Below are positions 14,464 through 21,290 of a DNA stretch of 21,290 nucleotides, piece after piece. Numbering within the stretch: position 1 is the stretch's first letter; each line of letters begins with the position of its first letter. The stretch covers positions 1 to 21,290 of the forward strand of contig DAOTZU010000028.1 in assembly GCA_034433995.1 (NCBI GenBank), written 5' to 3'. Position numbers and translations under genes: made by a program. The notes beneath the pieces were generated by a model, which made no database searches, had not been told where the DNA came from, and saw nothing but the letters and a program-made list of their open reading frames with translations. Source of the DNA: DAOTZU01 sp034433995 (GTDB lineage: Bacteria; Chloroflexota; Anaerolineae; UBA1429).

Positions 14464-14547
14464 CCGTCGGTTGGAAACCGACGGCTGCTCATGAGAAGCC
14501 CGCAGTGCGGGCTTGGAAACCCGAGCCGTCGGATTGGATCCGACGGC
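14463..14547. repeat. Cluster of three perfect hairpins (palindromic intergenic repeat)
   Basis: Three stem-loops follow within 85 bases. The first is GCCGTCGGTT/AACCGACGGC (14463-14485, loop GGA). The second is AAGCCCGC/GCGGGCTT (14496-14514, loop AGT). The third is GCCGTCGGAT/ATCCGACGGC (14525-14547, loop TGG). The first and third are nearly the same sequence, with the variable arm bases changed in compensation (TT/AA to AT/AT). A TTGGAAAC motif appears twice (14471-14478 and the copy near 14513-14520). This is the look of a REP-like mobile palindromic repeat, lying between the divergent genes at 14420 and 14683. Confidence 0.8.
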
Positions 14548-14682
14548 GGGCGCGGATGACGTCGATCTAGTGCCATTTTCTCCGCAACGGCAAGTCAACG
14601 GCTCATAAGCAATTTCTCGTATCTGCATTGTAACCTTGCCAAGGCCCTGTGGCAATCAGACGAGAAGGAACAGGAGGATACG

Positions 14683-15147
14683 GTGGATCCTCGGAGAGCC
14701 AGGCGTTACCAACGGATTGAGGCGCAATTGCGCGCGCTGATCCAGGGGCGTTCCCCCAATCTCATCGCGGCCATGGCCACCATCTGCGCCGTCTTGCAGG
14801 CCAAGATGCCCCATCATTCCTGGACCGGGTTCTATTTCGTGGCCGATGCGCATGAGCTGCACGTGGGGCCTTATCAGGGGCCGGTGGCCTGCCAGGTCTT
14901 GCGCGATCGCGGGGTCTGTTGGCAGTGCGCGCGCACGGGCCAGGCGGTGGTGGTGCCGGATGTGACCCAATTTCCGGGGCATATTGCCTGCGATCCCCGC
15001 TCCCAAAGCGAGATCGCCCTGCCCGTGATCAAAGAGGGACGGGTGGTGGCGGTGTTGGATATTGATTCGGATCGCCTTGCGCAATTCAGCGAGGAAGACA
15101 TCGCCCCGCTGGAACGGATCTTGGGGCTGTTGCAACCCTATCTCTGA
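14683..15147 (+). CDS. msrC: Free methionine-(R)-sulfoxide reductase, GAF-domain type
   Basis: The 154-residue single GAF-domain protein fits the fRMsr family (YebR/MsrC), which reduces free methionine-R-sulfoxide in the cytoplasm. Motifs are W-T-G-F-Y-F (47-52), G-P-Y-Q-G-P-V-A-C (62-70), R-G-V-C (76-79), P-G-H-I-A-C-D (98-104), S-E-I-A-L-P-V (109-115) and V-L-D-I-D-S (124-129). C70, C79 and C103 line up with the three redox cysteines described for the E. coli enzyme; the loop between the first two is one residue shorter here, and an additional C82 follows. GTG 14683 has AGGAGG (14672-14677) five bases upstream. It stands alone on the plus strand, divergent from the ABC domain gene and followed by a strong hairpin. 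Confidence 0.87.
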   Translation: MDPRRARRYQRIEAQLRALIQGRSPNLIAAMATICAVLQAKMPHHSWTGFYFVADAHELHVGPYQGPVACQVLRDRGVCWQCARTGQAVVVPDVTQFPGHIACDPRSQSEIALPVIKEGRVVAVLDIDSDRLAQFSEEDIAPLERILGLLQPYL

Positions 15148-15165
15148 GCAGGGCGGCGATACACA

Positions 15166-15194
15166 GCGGGGAGGGCCTACTCGGCCCTCCCCGC
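15166..15194 (+). terminator. Terminator-like hairpin after the sulfoxide reductase gene
   Basis: GCGGGGAGGGCC and GGCCCTCCCCGC form a perfect twelve-base stem with a five-base loop, starting 19 bases after the stop at 15147. No T-run follows, so it may act by stem strength alone or block read-through from both converging transcripts. Confidence 0.65.
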
Positions 15195-15265
15195 GCCGTC
15201 CTCACGAGCCGTCGTCTCGAACTTCCCCCCAAAGTATCCCAGTCCAGCGGTCGCAAGGACACCCA

Positions 15266-15275
15266 TAGTATATCA
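15266..15275. repeat. Left copy of a 10-base direct repeat bracketing the ATPase segment
   Basis: TAGTATATCA occurs here and again, in the same orientation, at 17991-18000. With the next four bases (GGAA here, TGAA there) 13 of 14 match. On the minus strand it reads as a -10-like TATACT, so a shared promoter-like element is an alternative to a duplication scar. Confidence 0.45.
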
Positions 15276-15288
15276 GGAATCTTGCACC

Positions 15289-15402
15289 TTAGAAAATCAG
15301 GGCGATCAACTTGCCGGCGACCAAGAGCGCGGTGAGCAACACCACCAGGCTAAAGTAACGCCGCAACTGCCGCCCGCCCAGCTTGGCGCAGAGGTTGACG
15401 CC
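15289..15402 (-). pseudogene. C-terminal remnant of a TauE/SafE-type (TSUP) membrane permease
   Basis: On the minus strand, 37 codons ending in TAA at 15289 encode a G-V-N-L-C-A-K-L segment, then R-Q-L-R-R-Y-F, then a hydrophobic helix (S-L-V-V-L-L-T-A-L-L-V-A-G-K-L-I). This pattern matches the final helix of TauE/SafE permeases, in which a short G-x-x-L-A-x-x-L loop and an L-R-R-x-F motif precede the last membrane span. The frame upstream stays open for some 15 codons, then meets a stop within the end of the ATPase gene, and it has no start codon with a ribosome site. The rest of the permease (about 200 residues) is absent from the window. Codon choice is high-GC, unlike the adjoining ATPase gene. 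Confidence 0.5.
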
Positions 15403-15442
15403 ACCCGTGTTCTGAGAGGCGATGTGCTTAGGCGCAGCAGGG

Positions 15443-17875
15443 TTACCAGTTTATCCCTGTCTTTTTGACCACGATATATTTGACAAAATCATTGACGACG
15501 AGCGCAAAGACAAACGCATAGGCGATCACAAAGAGAGTGATGGGCAGTGGCAACGGCTGTAGGCCAGGAATGCCAAAGGTCACGATGAGTGTAGCGATCA
15601 CAAGATCGAGGCCGATGGCGAGCAGCAACGTAGAACTGGGCATAGAATCCCAAAAATGCCTTCTTTCGCGTACGGCAAAGATCGAGAAAAGGGCAAAATA
15701 GAGAAGTGTCTCAAAAGAGAAGGTATAAAGGGCTTGATCGTTTGTCCCCAAACCGAAATGTCTAAACGCAAAGTACAGCAGACCGAACGCTTCGGCCACC
15801 ATCAATAAACCCATGATGATTGCTACCTTGGTCAGCGCGAGAACATTCCAGGTTTCCGGCTTTTGCGACCAGCGCGCGTTATCGGTCGAGAGCGAGATCT
15901 TGACAAAGTCAGTCATGAACATCATCAAGATCATCGCGTAAGCTGACACAACGAACTTGCCGGTGATGAGGAAGGCAAAGACCACGAAAGCTGTTTTTAG
16001 AATAGTCCGGCTGATCTTGTTGATGATCCAGGTTGCGATTCTCTGGTAGACCTTCCGCCCGTTGGTGATCAATTCCACAACGCTGGCCAGGCCCTCGTCG
16101 GTTAGCACAACACTTGCGGCGCTCTTCGCAACGTCGGTGGCGTTGCTCACGGCAATGCCGACCTCGGCCTGCCGCAAAGCTGGCGCATCGTTGACCCCGT
16201 CACCGGTCATGCCAACCACATGGCCTCTGGATTGCAGGCTTTTGACAACCGTGTACTTGCCCTCGGGGTAGATCTCGGCAAAACCGTCGCTCTTCTCGGC
16301 AATTTCGGCTGCCTTGCTGGGATCTTGGCTTGCGAGGTGTTCCAGATCAGAGGCTCGGCTCAGGTTTGGCCCAAGCCCCACTGCGGCAGCGATCTCGCGA
16401 GCGATGGGTAAAGCGTCACCCGTCAACATTTTGACAGAAACCCCAAGTTTGCCAAGTTCGGCGATGAGCTTGGCCGAATCGGGCCGGGGCATATCGCTGA
16501 GCGTGACCAGGCCCACCGGGTAGGGCCGGCCTTGGTTCCTGGAAGCTGCCACGGCCAACACCCGTTGCCCTTTCTGGGCCAGCTCGTTGGTGCGTGTCTC
16601 TAGCTCATCGATGGCATCAGGCGCGAGGTTACAGCACTGCGCAACACTCGTAACCGCCCCCTTGATGATATGAAGCTCGTGTTCACCTAACCGCACGAGC
16701 GCTTCAGTGCGACGCGTTTGGGGATCAAAGGGCGTGAAGCTTTGCTGGGTAAAGCTAAGGTCGAGCAGCCCTTGTTCCTTGGCCGCCGTGATAAAGGCCA
16801 TGTCAATGGGATCATGATTGGCTTCCTGAGAGGCCAGGGCTCCGTATAACAGCACATCTGCCGCAGTGGATCCGTTCAGCGGGATCACACTGGTAATCTT
16901 TAGCTGATTCATTGTGATGGTACCGGTTTTGTCAGCACATAGCACGTCCATAGTTGCCGCATCGTCCAAGGCGCTGAGACGGGTGACCAAGACGCCTCGT
17001 TTGGCCAGTTGCAGCGAACCAAGAGCCAAGCTGACGGTAAACATCACGGGTAATGCGACGGGGACAGCTCCCAGAAGAAGCACAAGCATCAGCGGTAGCA
17101 TTTCAACGAGTGCTATGTTTTTAAGTAGCATAAAGACCAGAGCAACCGCGAGGAGCACGCCCACAATAACAAATAGCCAACGGACAACTTTGGACACGAC
17201 CTCTTCAATATGCAGCTTGGGGCGGGCAATCTGTACCAGCTCGGTGGTTCGGCCATAGTACGTTTTGGTCCCAGTAGAGAGAACAATCGCCGTTGCTTCG
17301 CCGCGCCGCACGATGGAGCCGGAATACAAGATGCCGTTGGGGCCTCTTTGCACCTCCAGGCTCTCGCCGGTCAGCGCCGATTGGTCAATTTCCAGCTCAC
17401 CCGTAACGATCTTGGCATCCGCGGGGACAAAATCACCCGAGCGCACTCGGATCACATCGCCAGGCACTAGCTCTCTGGCAGGCACCACTTTCCAGAGGCC
17501 GTCTCTGAGGACACGGGCGTTCACCTGCAGTTTGCTACGCAGCATCTCTATAGCGCCCGACGCCTTTTGCTCCTGAGCAAAGCTCAAGATCGCATTAACC
17601 AAGAGCAGAGCCGAAACAACATAGATATCCGTGTATTTATGGAGGATCCATGAGAGAACAAGGATCAGCTCCAGCATCCAGGCAGAAAGCCCCCAGAACT
17701 TTTTGATGAATCGCAGCAGCGGATAGGTCTTTTTCGCCGGGATCTCGTTGTAACCATACTCCTTGCGTTTCGCATCAAGATCAGCTTGCGTGAGCCCCGT
17801 GGCCAAGTCCACGTGCAATGCCTTGGCCACTTCCGCCCACTCCATGTGTAGGAAGCCTCCATCGGTAGATGCCAT
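15443..17875 (-). CDS. P-type IIIA proton-transporting ATPase
   Basis: The 810-residue protein has the length and motif order of plasma-membrane H+-ATPases of bacteria, archaea, fungi and plants. L-T-G-E-S is at 168-172 (actuator), P-V-A-L-P at 272-276 (helix 4), C-A-D-K-T-G-T at 313-319 (phosphorylated D315), K-G-A at 405-407, M-L-T-G-D at 483-487 and M-T-G-D-G-V-N-D-A-P at 556-565. The ten helices include an M-T-D-F-V-K segment, whose D656 sits where plant pumps have the essential proton-binding aspartate. It should pump H+ out of the cell using ATP. ATG 17875 is chosen since GGGAGA (17883-17888) is seven bases upstream; an upstream start at 17980 lacks this and would cross a hairpin. The gene is clearly richer in A/T, especially at third positions, than its neighbours. 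Confidence 0.88.
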   Translation of the reverse strand: MASTDGGFLHMEWAEVAKALHVDLATGLTQADLDAKRKEYGYNEIPAKKTYPLLRFIKKFWGLSAWMLELILVLSWILHKYTDIYVVSALLLVNAILSFAQEQKASGAIEMLRSKLQVNARVLRDGLWKVVPARELVPGDVIRVRSGDFVPADAKIVTGELEIDQSALTGESLEVQRGPNGILYSGSIVRRGEATAIVLSTGTKTYYGRTTELVQIARPKLHIEEVVSKVVRWLFVIVGVLLAVALVFMLLKNIALVEMLPLMLVLLLGAVPVALPVMFTVSLALGSLQLAKRGVLVTRLSALDDAATMDVLCADKTGTITMNQLKITSVIPLNGSTAADVLLYGALASQEANHDPIDMAFITAAKEQGLLDLSFTQQSFTPFDPQTRRTEALVRLGEHELHIIKGAVTSVAQCCNLAPDAIDELETRTNELAQKGQRVLAVAASRNQGRPYPVGLVTLSDMPRPDSAKLIAELGKLGVSVKMLTGDALPIAREIAAAVGLGPNLSRASDLEHLASQDPSKAAEIAEKSDGFAEIYPEGKYTVVKSLQSRGHVVGMTGDGVNDAPALRQAEVGIAVSNATDVAKSAASVVLTDEGLASVVELITNGRKVYQRIATWIINKISRTILKTAFVVFAFLITGKFVVSAYAMILMMFMTDFVKISLSTDNARWSQKPETWNVLALTKVAIIMGLLMVAEAFGLLYFAFRHFGLGTNDQALYTFSFETLLYFALFSIFAVRERRHFWDSMPSSTLLLAIGLDLVIATLIVTFGIPGLQPLPLPITLFVIAYAFVFALVVNDFVKYIVVKKTGINW

Positions 17876-17923
17876 CGCAATTTCTCCCTGCTGAAGGATA
17901 CGGCTCAAGTCGAGCGCGCATGG

Positions 17924-17942
17924 CAGAGGGCGATGCCCTCTG
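17924..17942 (-). promoter_or_regulatory. Hairpin in the leader of the ATPase gene
   Basis: CAGAGGGC and GCCCTCTG form a perfect eight-base stem with a three-base loop, about 48 bases before the start codon. It lies in the predicted untranslated leader and could affect message stability or early termination. Confidence 0.5.
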
Positions 17943-17990
17943 AGCAAGATTAAAATGAGCGAGAGATCTGCGCTCCGCAAGAGCTAATTT

Positions 17991-18000
17991 TAGTATATCA
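17991..18000. repeat. Right copy of the 10-base direct repeat
   Basis: TAGTATATCA, identical to 15266-15275. The two copies are 2725 bases apart and enclose both the low-GC ATPase gene and the permease remnant. Confidence 0.45.
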
Positions 18001-18019
18001 TGAAAGATGGAAAGGCAAA
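17992..18019 (-). promoter_or_regulatory. Probable promoter of the ATPase gene
   Basis: On the minus strand TATACT (17992-17997) is preceded by TTGCCT (18013-18018, spacing 15) or TTTGCC (16). The site is A/T-rich in contrast to the surrounding DNA. The leader to the start codon would be about 110 bases. The -10 overlaps the right copy of the 10-base repeat. Confidence 0.42.
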
Positions 18020-18172
18020 AAAGAGGAGCGGCCGGTGCAAAGTGCATCGAGGAGGATTAGCGTCCGCGGTCGTCCCAGCTAGCGTTGCAGTGCAGCATCT
18101 GTTATGCTCTGGCCTTTCTGCTCTATGGCCAAGATGCATGGGGCGCGCCTTCCGCGCCGGTTTGCTGCCAGG
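18020..18172. other. Non-coding gap between ATPase promoter and MFS gene
   Basis: No open frame with a ribosome site or recognisable homology is visible on either strand. The composition changes here from A/T-rich to G/C-rich. The only structure noted is a six-base hairpin at 18142-18158. Confidence 0.5.
18142..18158 (-). terminator. Possible terminator hairpin after the MFS gene
   Basis: GGCGCG and CGCGCC pair perfectly around a five-base loop 15 bases beyond the MFS stop. There is no T-run, so the assignment is weak. Confidence 0.3.
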
Positions 18173-19372
18173 CTACCTGCCTACCGCCGGCTGCGGCCGC
18201 AAAGCGGGCGCTGGGCGGGTCTTGATGGCCAGGGCAAAGGGCACCGAGAGCAGGATGATCGTCGCCGCCCCCCAACACAGGTTCTCATAGCCCACCACCC
18301 GGAGCAGCGTCCCCGCCAAAAGGGACATGGTGACGGAGGTGATATGGTTAACGCTCACCCCCGCCGAAAGGGTGGGCGTCAGCTCCTCCGGCGGGGCGAT
18401 GCGGTTGACATAGGTGGAGAGGCCGATGCTCAGGGTGGTGAGCAGGTTGATGGCGATCACCATCCCCGCCAGGAACCAGGCGTTGTGCACCGTGGCATAG
18501 CCCACGAAACAGAGGGCCAACGCCACATAGCTGGTCGCCAGCACCACCCGCTCGCCCAGGGAATCCAAAAGGTATCCCAGTCGCGGCGCGGCGATAAAAT
18601 TCACCAGGGCGCTGATGGAGAGGAGCAGCCCGATCTGTTGCGCCTGCAGGCCGTAATGCTGCACTAGGATGAGGGTGCCGAAGGTGCCAAAGACCTGCAT
18701 CCGCGAGCCTTCGAAGAAGGTCAGCACATAGTAGAGCCAGTAGCGGCGCTTGAGGAGCAGCCGGGGCTTGGCCTTGGCGGTATCGCCGATGTTCTTGGGC
18801 AGCCTGCCCACCAACAGGGCGGCCAGAACGATGCCTAGCCCGCCGAAGGCAAAGAAGGAGCGCAGGGGCACGGTCCGCGCCAAGAGGGTCATCAAACCCA
18901 TGCCCAAGATGGAGGCCAGCGCGCCCACCGCGGAAAGGGCGCCCATCACCCGGCCTGAATGTTCCTTGCGGGTCAAACCCAGGCCCAGGGAGCTCTGCAG
19001 CGGCATCCAATTGTGAAAGCCCAGGCTGGCGATGAGGGACGTGGTGATCACCCCGGCGTAAGAATGCACCGAGGCATAGAGGGCGTAGCCCAGGCCCATC
19101 AGCGCCAGGGAGAGGGCCGCGCGCCGCGCCAAGGGCAGGTGCATCATCAGGGCGGCGATGAACATCAACATCAACCCAGGGATCTCGCGGATGCCCGCCA
19201 ACCACAACACCTGGGTGCCGCTTAGGCCGAGGGTATCCACGAAAAAGTTGGTGCTGGCGCCGTTGATCAGCCCCAAGCCCAGGCTGAGGGCAAAGGTGCC
19301 GATGGCGAGCAAGATCAAATGTTTGTGCCAAATCTGCTGGGCGGGCCCCTCTGGGGGCAAGGGTTTGGGCAT
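18173..19372 (-). CDS. Major facilitator superfamily (MFS) transporter
   Basis: The 399-residue protein has about twelve hydrophobic spans in two halves separated by a charged central loop (G-R-L-P-K-N-I-G-D-T-A-K-A-K-P-R-L-L-L-K-R-R-Y-W). This is the layout of an MFS secondary carrier driven by a proton or ion gradient. R-K-E-H-S-G-R between spans 4 and 5 and L-D-S-L-G-E-R in the second half are in places of the usual MFS inter-helix motifs. The substrate cannot be told; drug or metabolite efflux is the broad expectation. ATG 19372 is preferred because GGGAG lies eight bases upstream; an in-frame GTG at 19387 would swallow that site. A good promoter and a palindrome lie just upstream, suggesting a repressor. 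Confidence 0.82.
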   Translation of the reverse strand: MPKPLPPEGPAQQIWHKHLILLAIGTFALSLGLGLINGASTNFFVDTLGLSGTQVLWLAGIREIPGLMLMFIAALMMHLPLARRAALSLALMGLGYALYASVHSYAGVITTSLIASLGFHNWMPLQSSLGLGLTRKEHSGRVMGALSAVGALASILGMGLMTLLARTVPLRSFFAFGGLGIVLAALLVGRLPKNIGDTAKAKPRLLLKRRYWLYYVLTFFEGSRMQVFGTFGTLILVQHYGLQAQQIGLLLSISALVNFIAAPRLGYLLDSLGERVVLATSYVALALCFVGYATVHNAWFLAGMVIAINLLTTLSIGLSTYVNRIAPPEELTPTLSAGVSVNHITSVTMSLLAGTLLRVVGYENLCWGAATIILLSVPFALAIKTRPAPALRPQPAVGR

Positions 19373-19389
19373 AACGCCGACTCCCACGG

Positions 19390-19401
19390 GACAACGTTGT
19401 C
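19390..19401. promoter_or_regulatory. Twelve-base palindrome, candidate operator for the MFS gene
   Basis: GACAACGTTGTC is a perfect palindrome. It lies 10 to 21 bases downstream of the MFS -10 box, that is, around the transcription start to about +15, where a bound repressor would block initiation. It is 18 bases before the start codon. Confidence 0.5.
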
Positions 19402-19411
19402 AAACAGCGAA

Positions 19412-19440
19412 ATTGTAGCACGGAGGAGGCGAACGCGCAA
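19412..19440 (-). promoter_or_regulatory. Promoter of the MFS gene
   Basis: On the minus strand TTGCGC (19435-19440) and TACAAT (19412-19417) are separated by 17 bases, ideal for a housekeeping sigma factor. Confidence 0.62.
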
Positions 19441-19496
19441 GGTTGGGGGGCCAGGGCGCGCGGAGAGACCCCCAGGCCGCGAGAAACCCGTGCGCG

Positions 19497-19525
19497 TTGT
19501 GGCCCCGCCGCGAATGTGGTATAAT
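19497..19525 (+). promoter_or_regulatory. Promoter of the DUF151-dnaB transcription unit
   Basis: TTGTGG (19497-19502) and a perfect TATAAT (19520-19525) are separated by 17 bases. The first gene starts at 19566, giving a leader of about 33 bases. It is divergent from the MFS promoter. Confidence 0.75.
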
Positions 19526-19565
19526 AGAAGCGTCACAGGGGATAGTTGGGAAGGAGGACGCTCCG

Positions 19566-20060
19566 GTGATCGAATTGAGCGTTTACTCTGTGCTCTATAG
19601 TTTGCTCTCACGCTATCGGATCGTGCTGCTCAAGGAAAAACACGGCGAACGTTTCTTGCCCATCTGGATCGGGATGTTTGAATCGGAGGCCATCGCCATG
19701 CGCCTGCAAGGGACCGTGGTGCCCCGGCCCTTGACCCACGACCTCTTGGCCAACGTCATCGCAGAGTTGGGCGGCGACATCCAATACATCGTGATCAACG
19801 ACCTCAACGACAGCACCTTCTTTGCCCGCATCGCCATCGAGCGCGATGGCGAGCTGCGCCTGGTGGATTCGCGCCCCAGCGATGCCATCGCCCTGGCCGT
19901 GCGCACCGCCGTGCCCATCTATGTGGAAGAGAGCGTCATGGATAAGGCGGGCATCGTCAGTTCCCCCGATATCCGCACGGAACCCCCCAGCAGCAAAGAG
20001 GATCTGGACGTTTTCCGCGATTTCGTGGATAGCCTCGACCTGGACGATCTGGGAGATTGA
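19566..20060 (+). CDS. Bifunctional nuclease domain (DUF151) protein
   Basis: The 164-residue protein matches the DUF151/bifunctional nuclease family. L-P-I-W-I-G-M-F-E-S-E-A-I-A (31-44) is followed by T-H-D-L-L (57-61), N-D-S-T-F-F-A-R-I (81-89) and the signature D-S-R-P-S-D-A-I-A-L-A-V-R (101-113). Plant and bacterial members have been linked to nuclease activity, but the cellular role in bacteria is not settled. The acidic tail (D-L-D-V-F-R-D-F-V-D-S-L-D-L-D-D-L-G-D) is probably flexible. GTG 19566 is chosen because GGAGG (19553-19557) is eight bases upstream and family homology starts at once. An in-frame start at 19443 would include the promoter. The gap to dnaB is five bases, so the two are co-transcribed. 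Confidence 0.85.
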   Translation: MIELSVYSVLYSLLSRYRIVLLKEKHGERFLPIWIGMFESEAIAMRLQGTVVPRPLTHDLLANVIAELGGDIQYIVINDLNDSTFFARIAIERDGELRLVDSRPSDAIALAVRTAVPIYVEESVMDKAGIVSSPDIRTEPPSSKEDLDVFRDFVDSLDLDDLGD

Positions 20061-20065
20061 GCCGG

Positions 20066-21290
20066 ATGCCCACGGACCGTCTTCCCCCGCAGAATATCGA
20101 GGCGGAGCAATCTGTCCTGGGAAGTTTGCTCATTGACCCCGATGTCATCCTCAAGGTGAGCAGCTTCCTCCGGCCCGAAGATTTCTACCGCGAGACCCAC
20201 CAGGCCATCTACCGCGCCATGCTGGCCTTGCACGAGCGACGCTTGCCCACCGATTTGATCACGGTGGTGGATGAGCTGGGGCGGCAGAACCAGCTCGACC
20301 TGGTGGGCGGCGCCGCGTATTTGACCTCCCTCATCAACATGGTGCCCACGTCCATCCACGCCGAACATTATGCCCGGATCGTGGAGCGCACCAGCCTGAT
20401 GCGTCGGTTGATCACCGCGGCAGGGCAGATCGCCGCCCTGGCCTACGAGGAGCGAGAGGAGGCCGACGAGGTCATTGACCGGGCCGAACAGATCCTGTTC
20501 GAGGTCTCGCAGCGGCGGGTGAGCAAATCGCTGGTGCCCATCAGCGAGATCATTAAAAAGTACTATGACCGGATCGAGTACTTGGTGGAGCATCGCGACG
20601 AGACCTTGGGCGTGCCCACCGGTTTCGCCGATCTGGATCGTCTTTTGGGCGGGCTGCAGCCCTCGGATCTGATCATCATCGCTGCGCGGCCGGGCGTGGG
20701 CAAGACGAGCCTGGCCACCTCCATCGCCTGCAACGCGGCCCTCAAGCACAACGCGGTGGTGGCCATCTTTACGTTAGAGATGTCGGCCGAGCAACTGGTG
20801 CAGCGCATGATCGCCTCCAACGCCGGCCTCGATTCCCAGCGCCTGCGCCTGGGCCGCATCGAGGACATGGAATGGGAGCAGTTCACCCGGGTGAGCGGCA
20901 CCTTGGCCGATACGGCCATCTTTATTGATGACACCCCCTCGCCCTCGCCCATGGAGGTGCGCACCAAGGCCCGCCGCCTGGCCGCCGAGTACGATCTGGA
21001 CCTCATCATCATTGATTATTTGCAGTTGATGCAATCCGGCGAGCGGCGCAGCGAGAACCGTGTGCAAGAGATCTCGTACATCTCGCGCTCCCTGAAGAGC
21101 CTGGCCCGCGAGCTGCATGTGCCCGTCATCGCCCTCTCCCAGCTCTCCCGCGCTGTGGAGAGCCGCCAGGATAAAAGGCCTCAGCTTTCGGACCTCCGGG
21201 AGAGCGGTTCCATCGAGCAGGATGCCGATGTGGTGATGTTCATCTACCGCGACGAGATGTACAACGAAGACACCGAGCGCGTCCACATCG
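20066..21290 (+). CDS. dnaB: Replicative DNA helicase DnaB (3' end outside window)
   Basis: The first 408 codons are present and the frame is open at the window end. The N-terminal helicase domain starts P-P-Q-N-I-E-A-E-Q-S-V-L-G-S (7-20), as in most DnaB proteins. The RecA-like motor has Walker A A-R-P-G-V-G-K-T-S (207-215), E-M-S (238-240), Walker B L-I-I-I-D-Y-L-Q-L-M (313-322), the sensor strand I-A-L-S-Q-L-S-R (355-362) and the L-R-E-S-G-S-I-E-Q-D-A-D segment (377-388). It unwinds DNA at the fork as a hexamer. No intein is seen up to the cut; both Walker A and the S-Q-L-S-R strand, which are common intein sites in this gene, are uninterrupted. ATG 20066 has GGAG at 20052-20055, a ten-base spacer. 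Confidence 0.95.
   Translation, partial: MPTDRLPPQNIEAEQSVLGSLLIDPDVILKVSSFLRPEDFYRETHQAIYRAMLALHERRLPTDLITVVDELGRQNQLDLVGGAAYLTSLINMVPTSIHAEHYARIVERTSLMRRLITAAGQIAALAYEEREEADEVIDRAEQILFEVSQRRVSKSLVPISEIIKKYYDRIEYLVEHRDETLGVPTGFADLDRLLGGLQPSDLIIIAARPGVGKTSLATSIACNAALKHNAVVAIFTLEMSAEQLVQRMIASNAGLDSQRLRLGRIEDMEWEQFTRVSGTLADTAIFIDDTPSPSPMEVRTKARRLAAEYDLDLIIIDYLQLMQSGERRSENRVQEISYISRSLKSLARELHVPVIALSQLSRAVESRQDKRPQLSDLRESGSIEQDADVVMFIYRDEMYNEDTERVHI

Noticed and set aside
14463..14547. CRISPR array
   Set aside because: There are only three units, they are themselves palindromic, spacing is about 10 bases, and no unique spacers or cas genes are present.
12970..14655. 561-codon minus-strand frame over the PLP gene, ABC domain and hairpins
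   Set aside because: It runs across the CGS-family gene end and the palindromic repeats, in a different frame from the transmembrane protein that has a ribosome site and clear helices.
18104..18667. Plus-strand frame opposite the MFS gene end
   Set aside because: It is rich in Arg, Gln, His and Gly with no family pattern, and the minus-strand frame has twelve hydrophobic spans, a promoter and a ribosome site.
20066..21290. Intein in dnaB
   Set aside because: DnaB commonly carries inteins near Walker A and the S-Q-L-S-R strand, but both motifs are continuous in the visible part.

Overview
The window is high-GC DNA with closely packed genes, frequent GTG starts, GGAGG-type ribosome binding sites and several 4-base stop/start overlaps. 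The gene content (a DUF151 bifunctional-nuclease gene next to dnaB, a DUF5054/GH38-like glycosidase, non-pyrrolysine MttB-family protein, palindromic intergenic repeats) suggests an uncultured or heterotrophic Chloroflexota-type bacterium. That placement is an inference from style and content; no rRNA or tRNA marker is present.

Bases 2-8483 are a plus-strand carbohydrate-catabolism block. In order it holds the 3' end of an L-fucose/L-arabinose isomerase-like gene, a DUF5054/GH38-like glycosidase, a GH36 alpha-galactosidase, an aldose-1-epimerase-like protein, a short-chain dehydrogenase, and an MttB-family methyltransferase with no in-frame amber codon. After a recognisable promoter, bases 8560-13440 form a second five-gene operon: a class-III aminotransferase, two xylose-isomerase-like TIM-barrel sugar epimerases, an Asp/Glu/hydantoin-racemase-family protein and a cystathionine-gamma-synthase-family PLP enzyme. 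Together they look like a route that cuts a glycoside, isomerises and oxidises the sugar, and handles an amino-, methylamino- or thio-containing moiety. No transporter, corrinoid protein or regulator for this route lies inside the window, so the substrate is unknown. This cluster is the best candidate for an undescribed pathway.

Bases 13437-15147 hold a minus-strand ABC-exporter transmembrane domain lacking its ATPase domain. It is tail-to-tail with the operon and shares a CTAG. A cluster of three perfect hairpins follows, then a free-methionine-R-sulfoxide reductase (GAF domain).

Bases 15195-18172 differ in character: a visibly lower-GC P-type IIIA proton-ATPase gene on the minus strand sits beside the C-terminal remnant of what looks like a TauE/SafE permease. 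A 10-base direct repeat brackets the segment. This looks like an acquired insert or a rearrangement scar.

Bases 18173-21290 return to high-GC style: a minus-strand MFS transporter with a clear promoter and a 12-base palindrome, a divergent promoter for the DUF151 nuclease gene, and the first 408 codons of the replicative helicase DnaB, which runs off the window.
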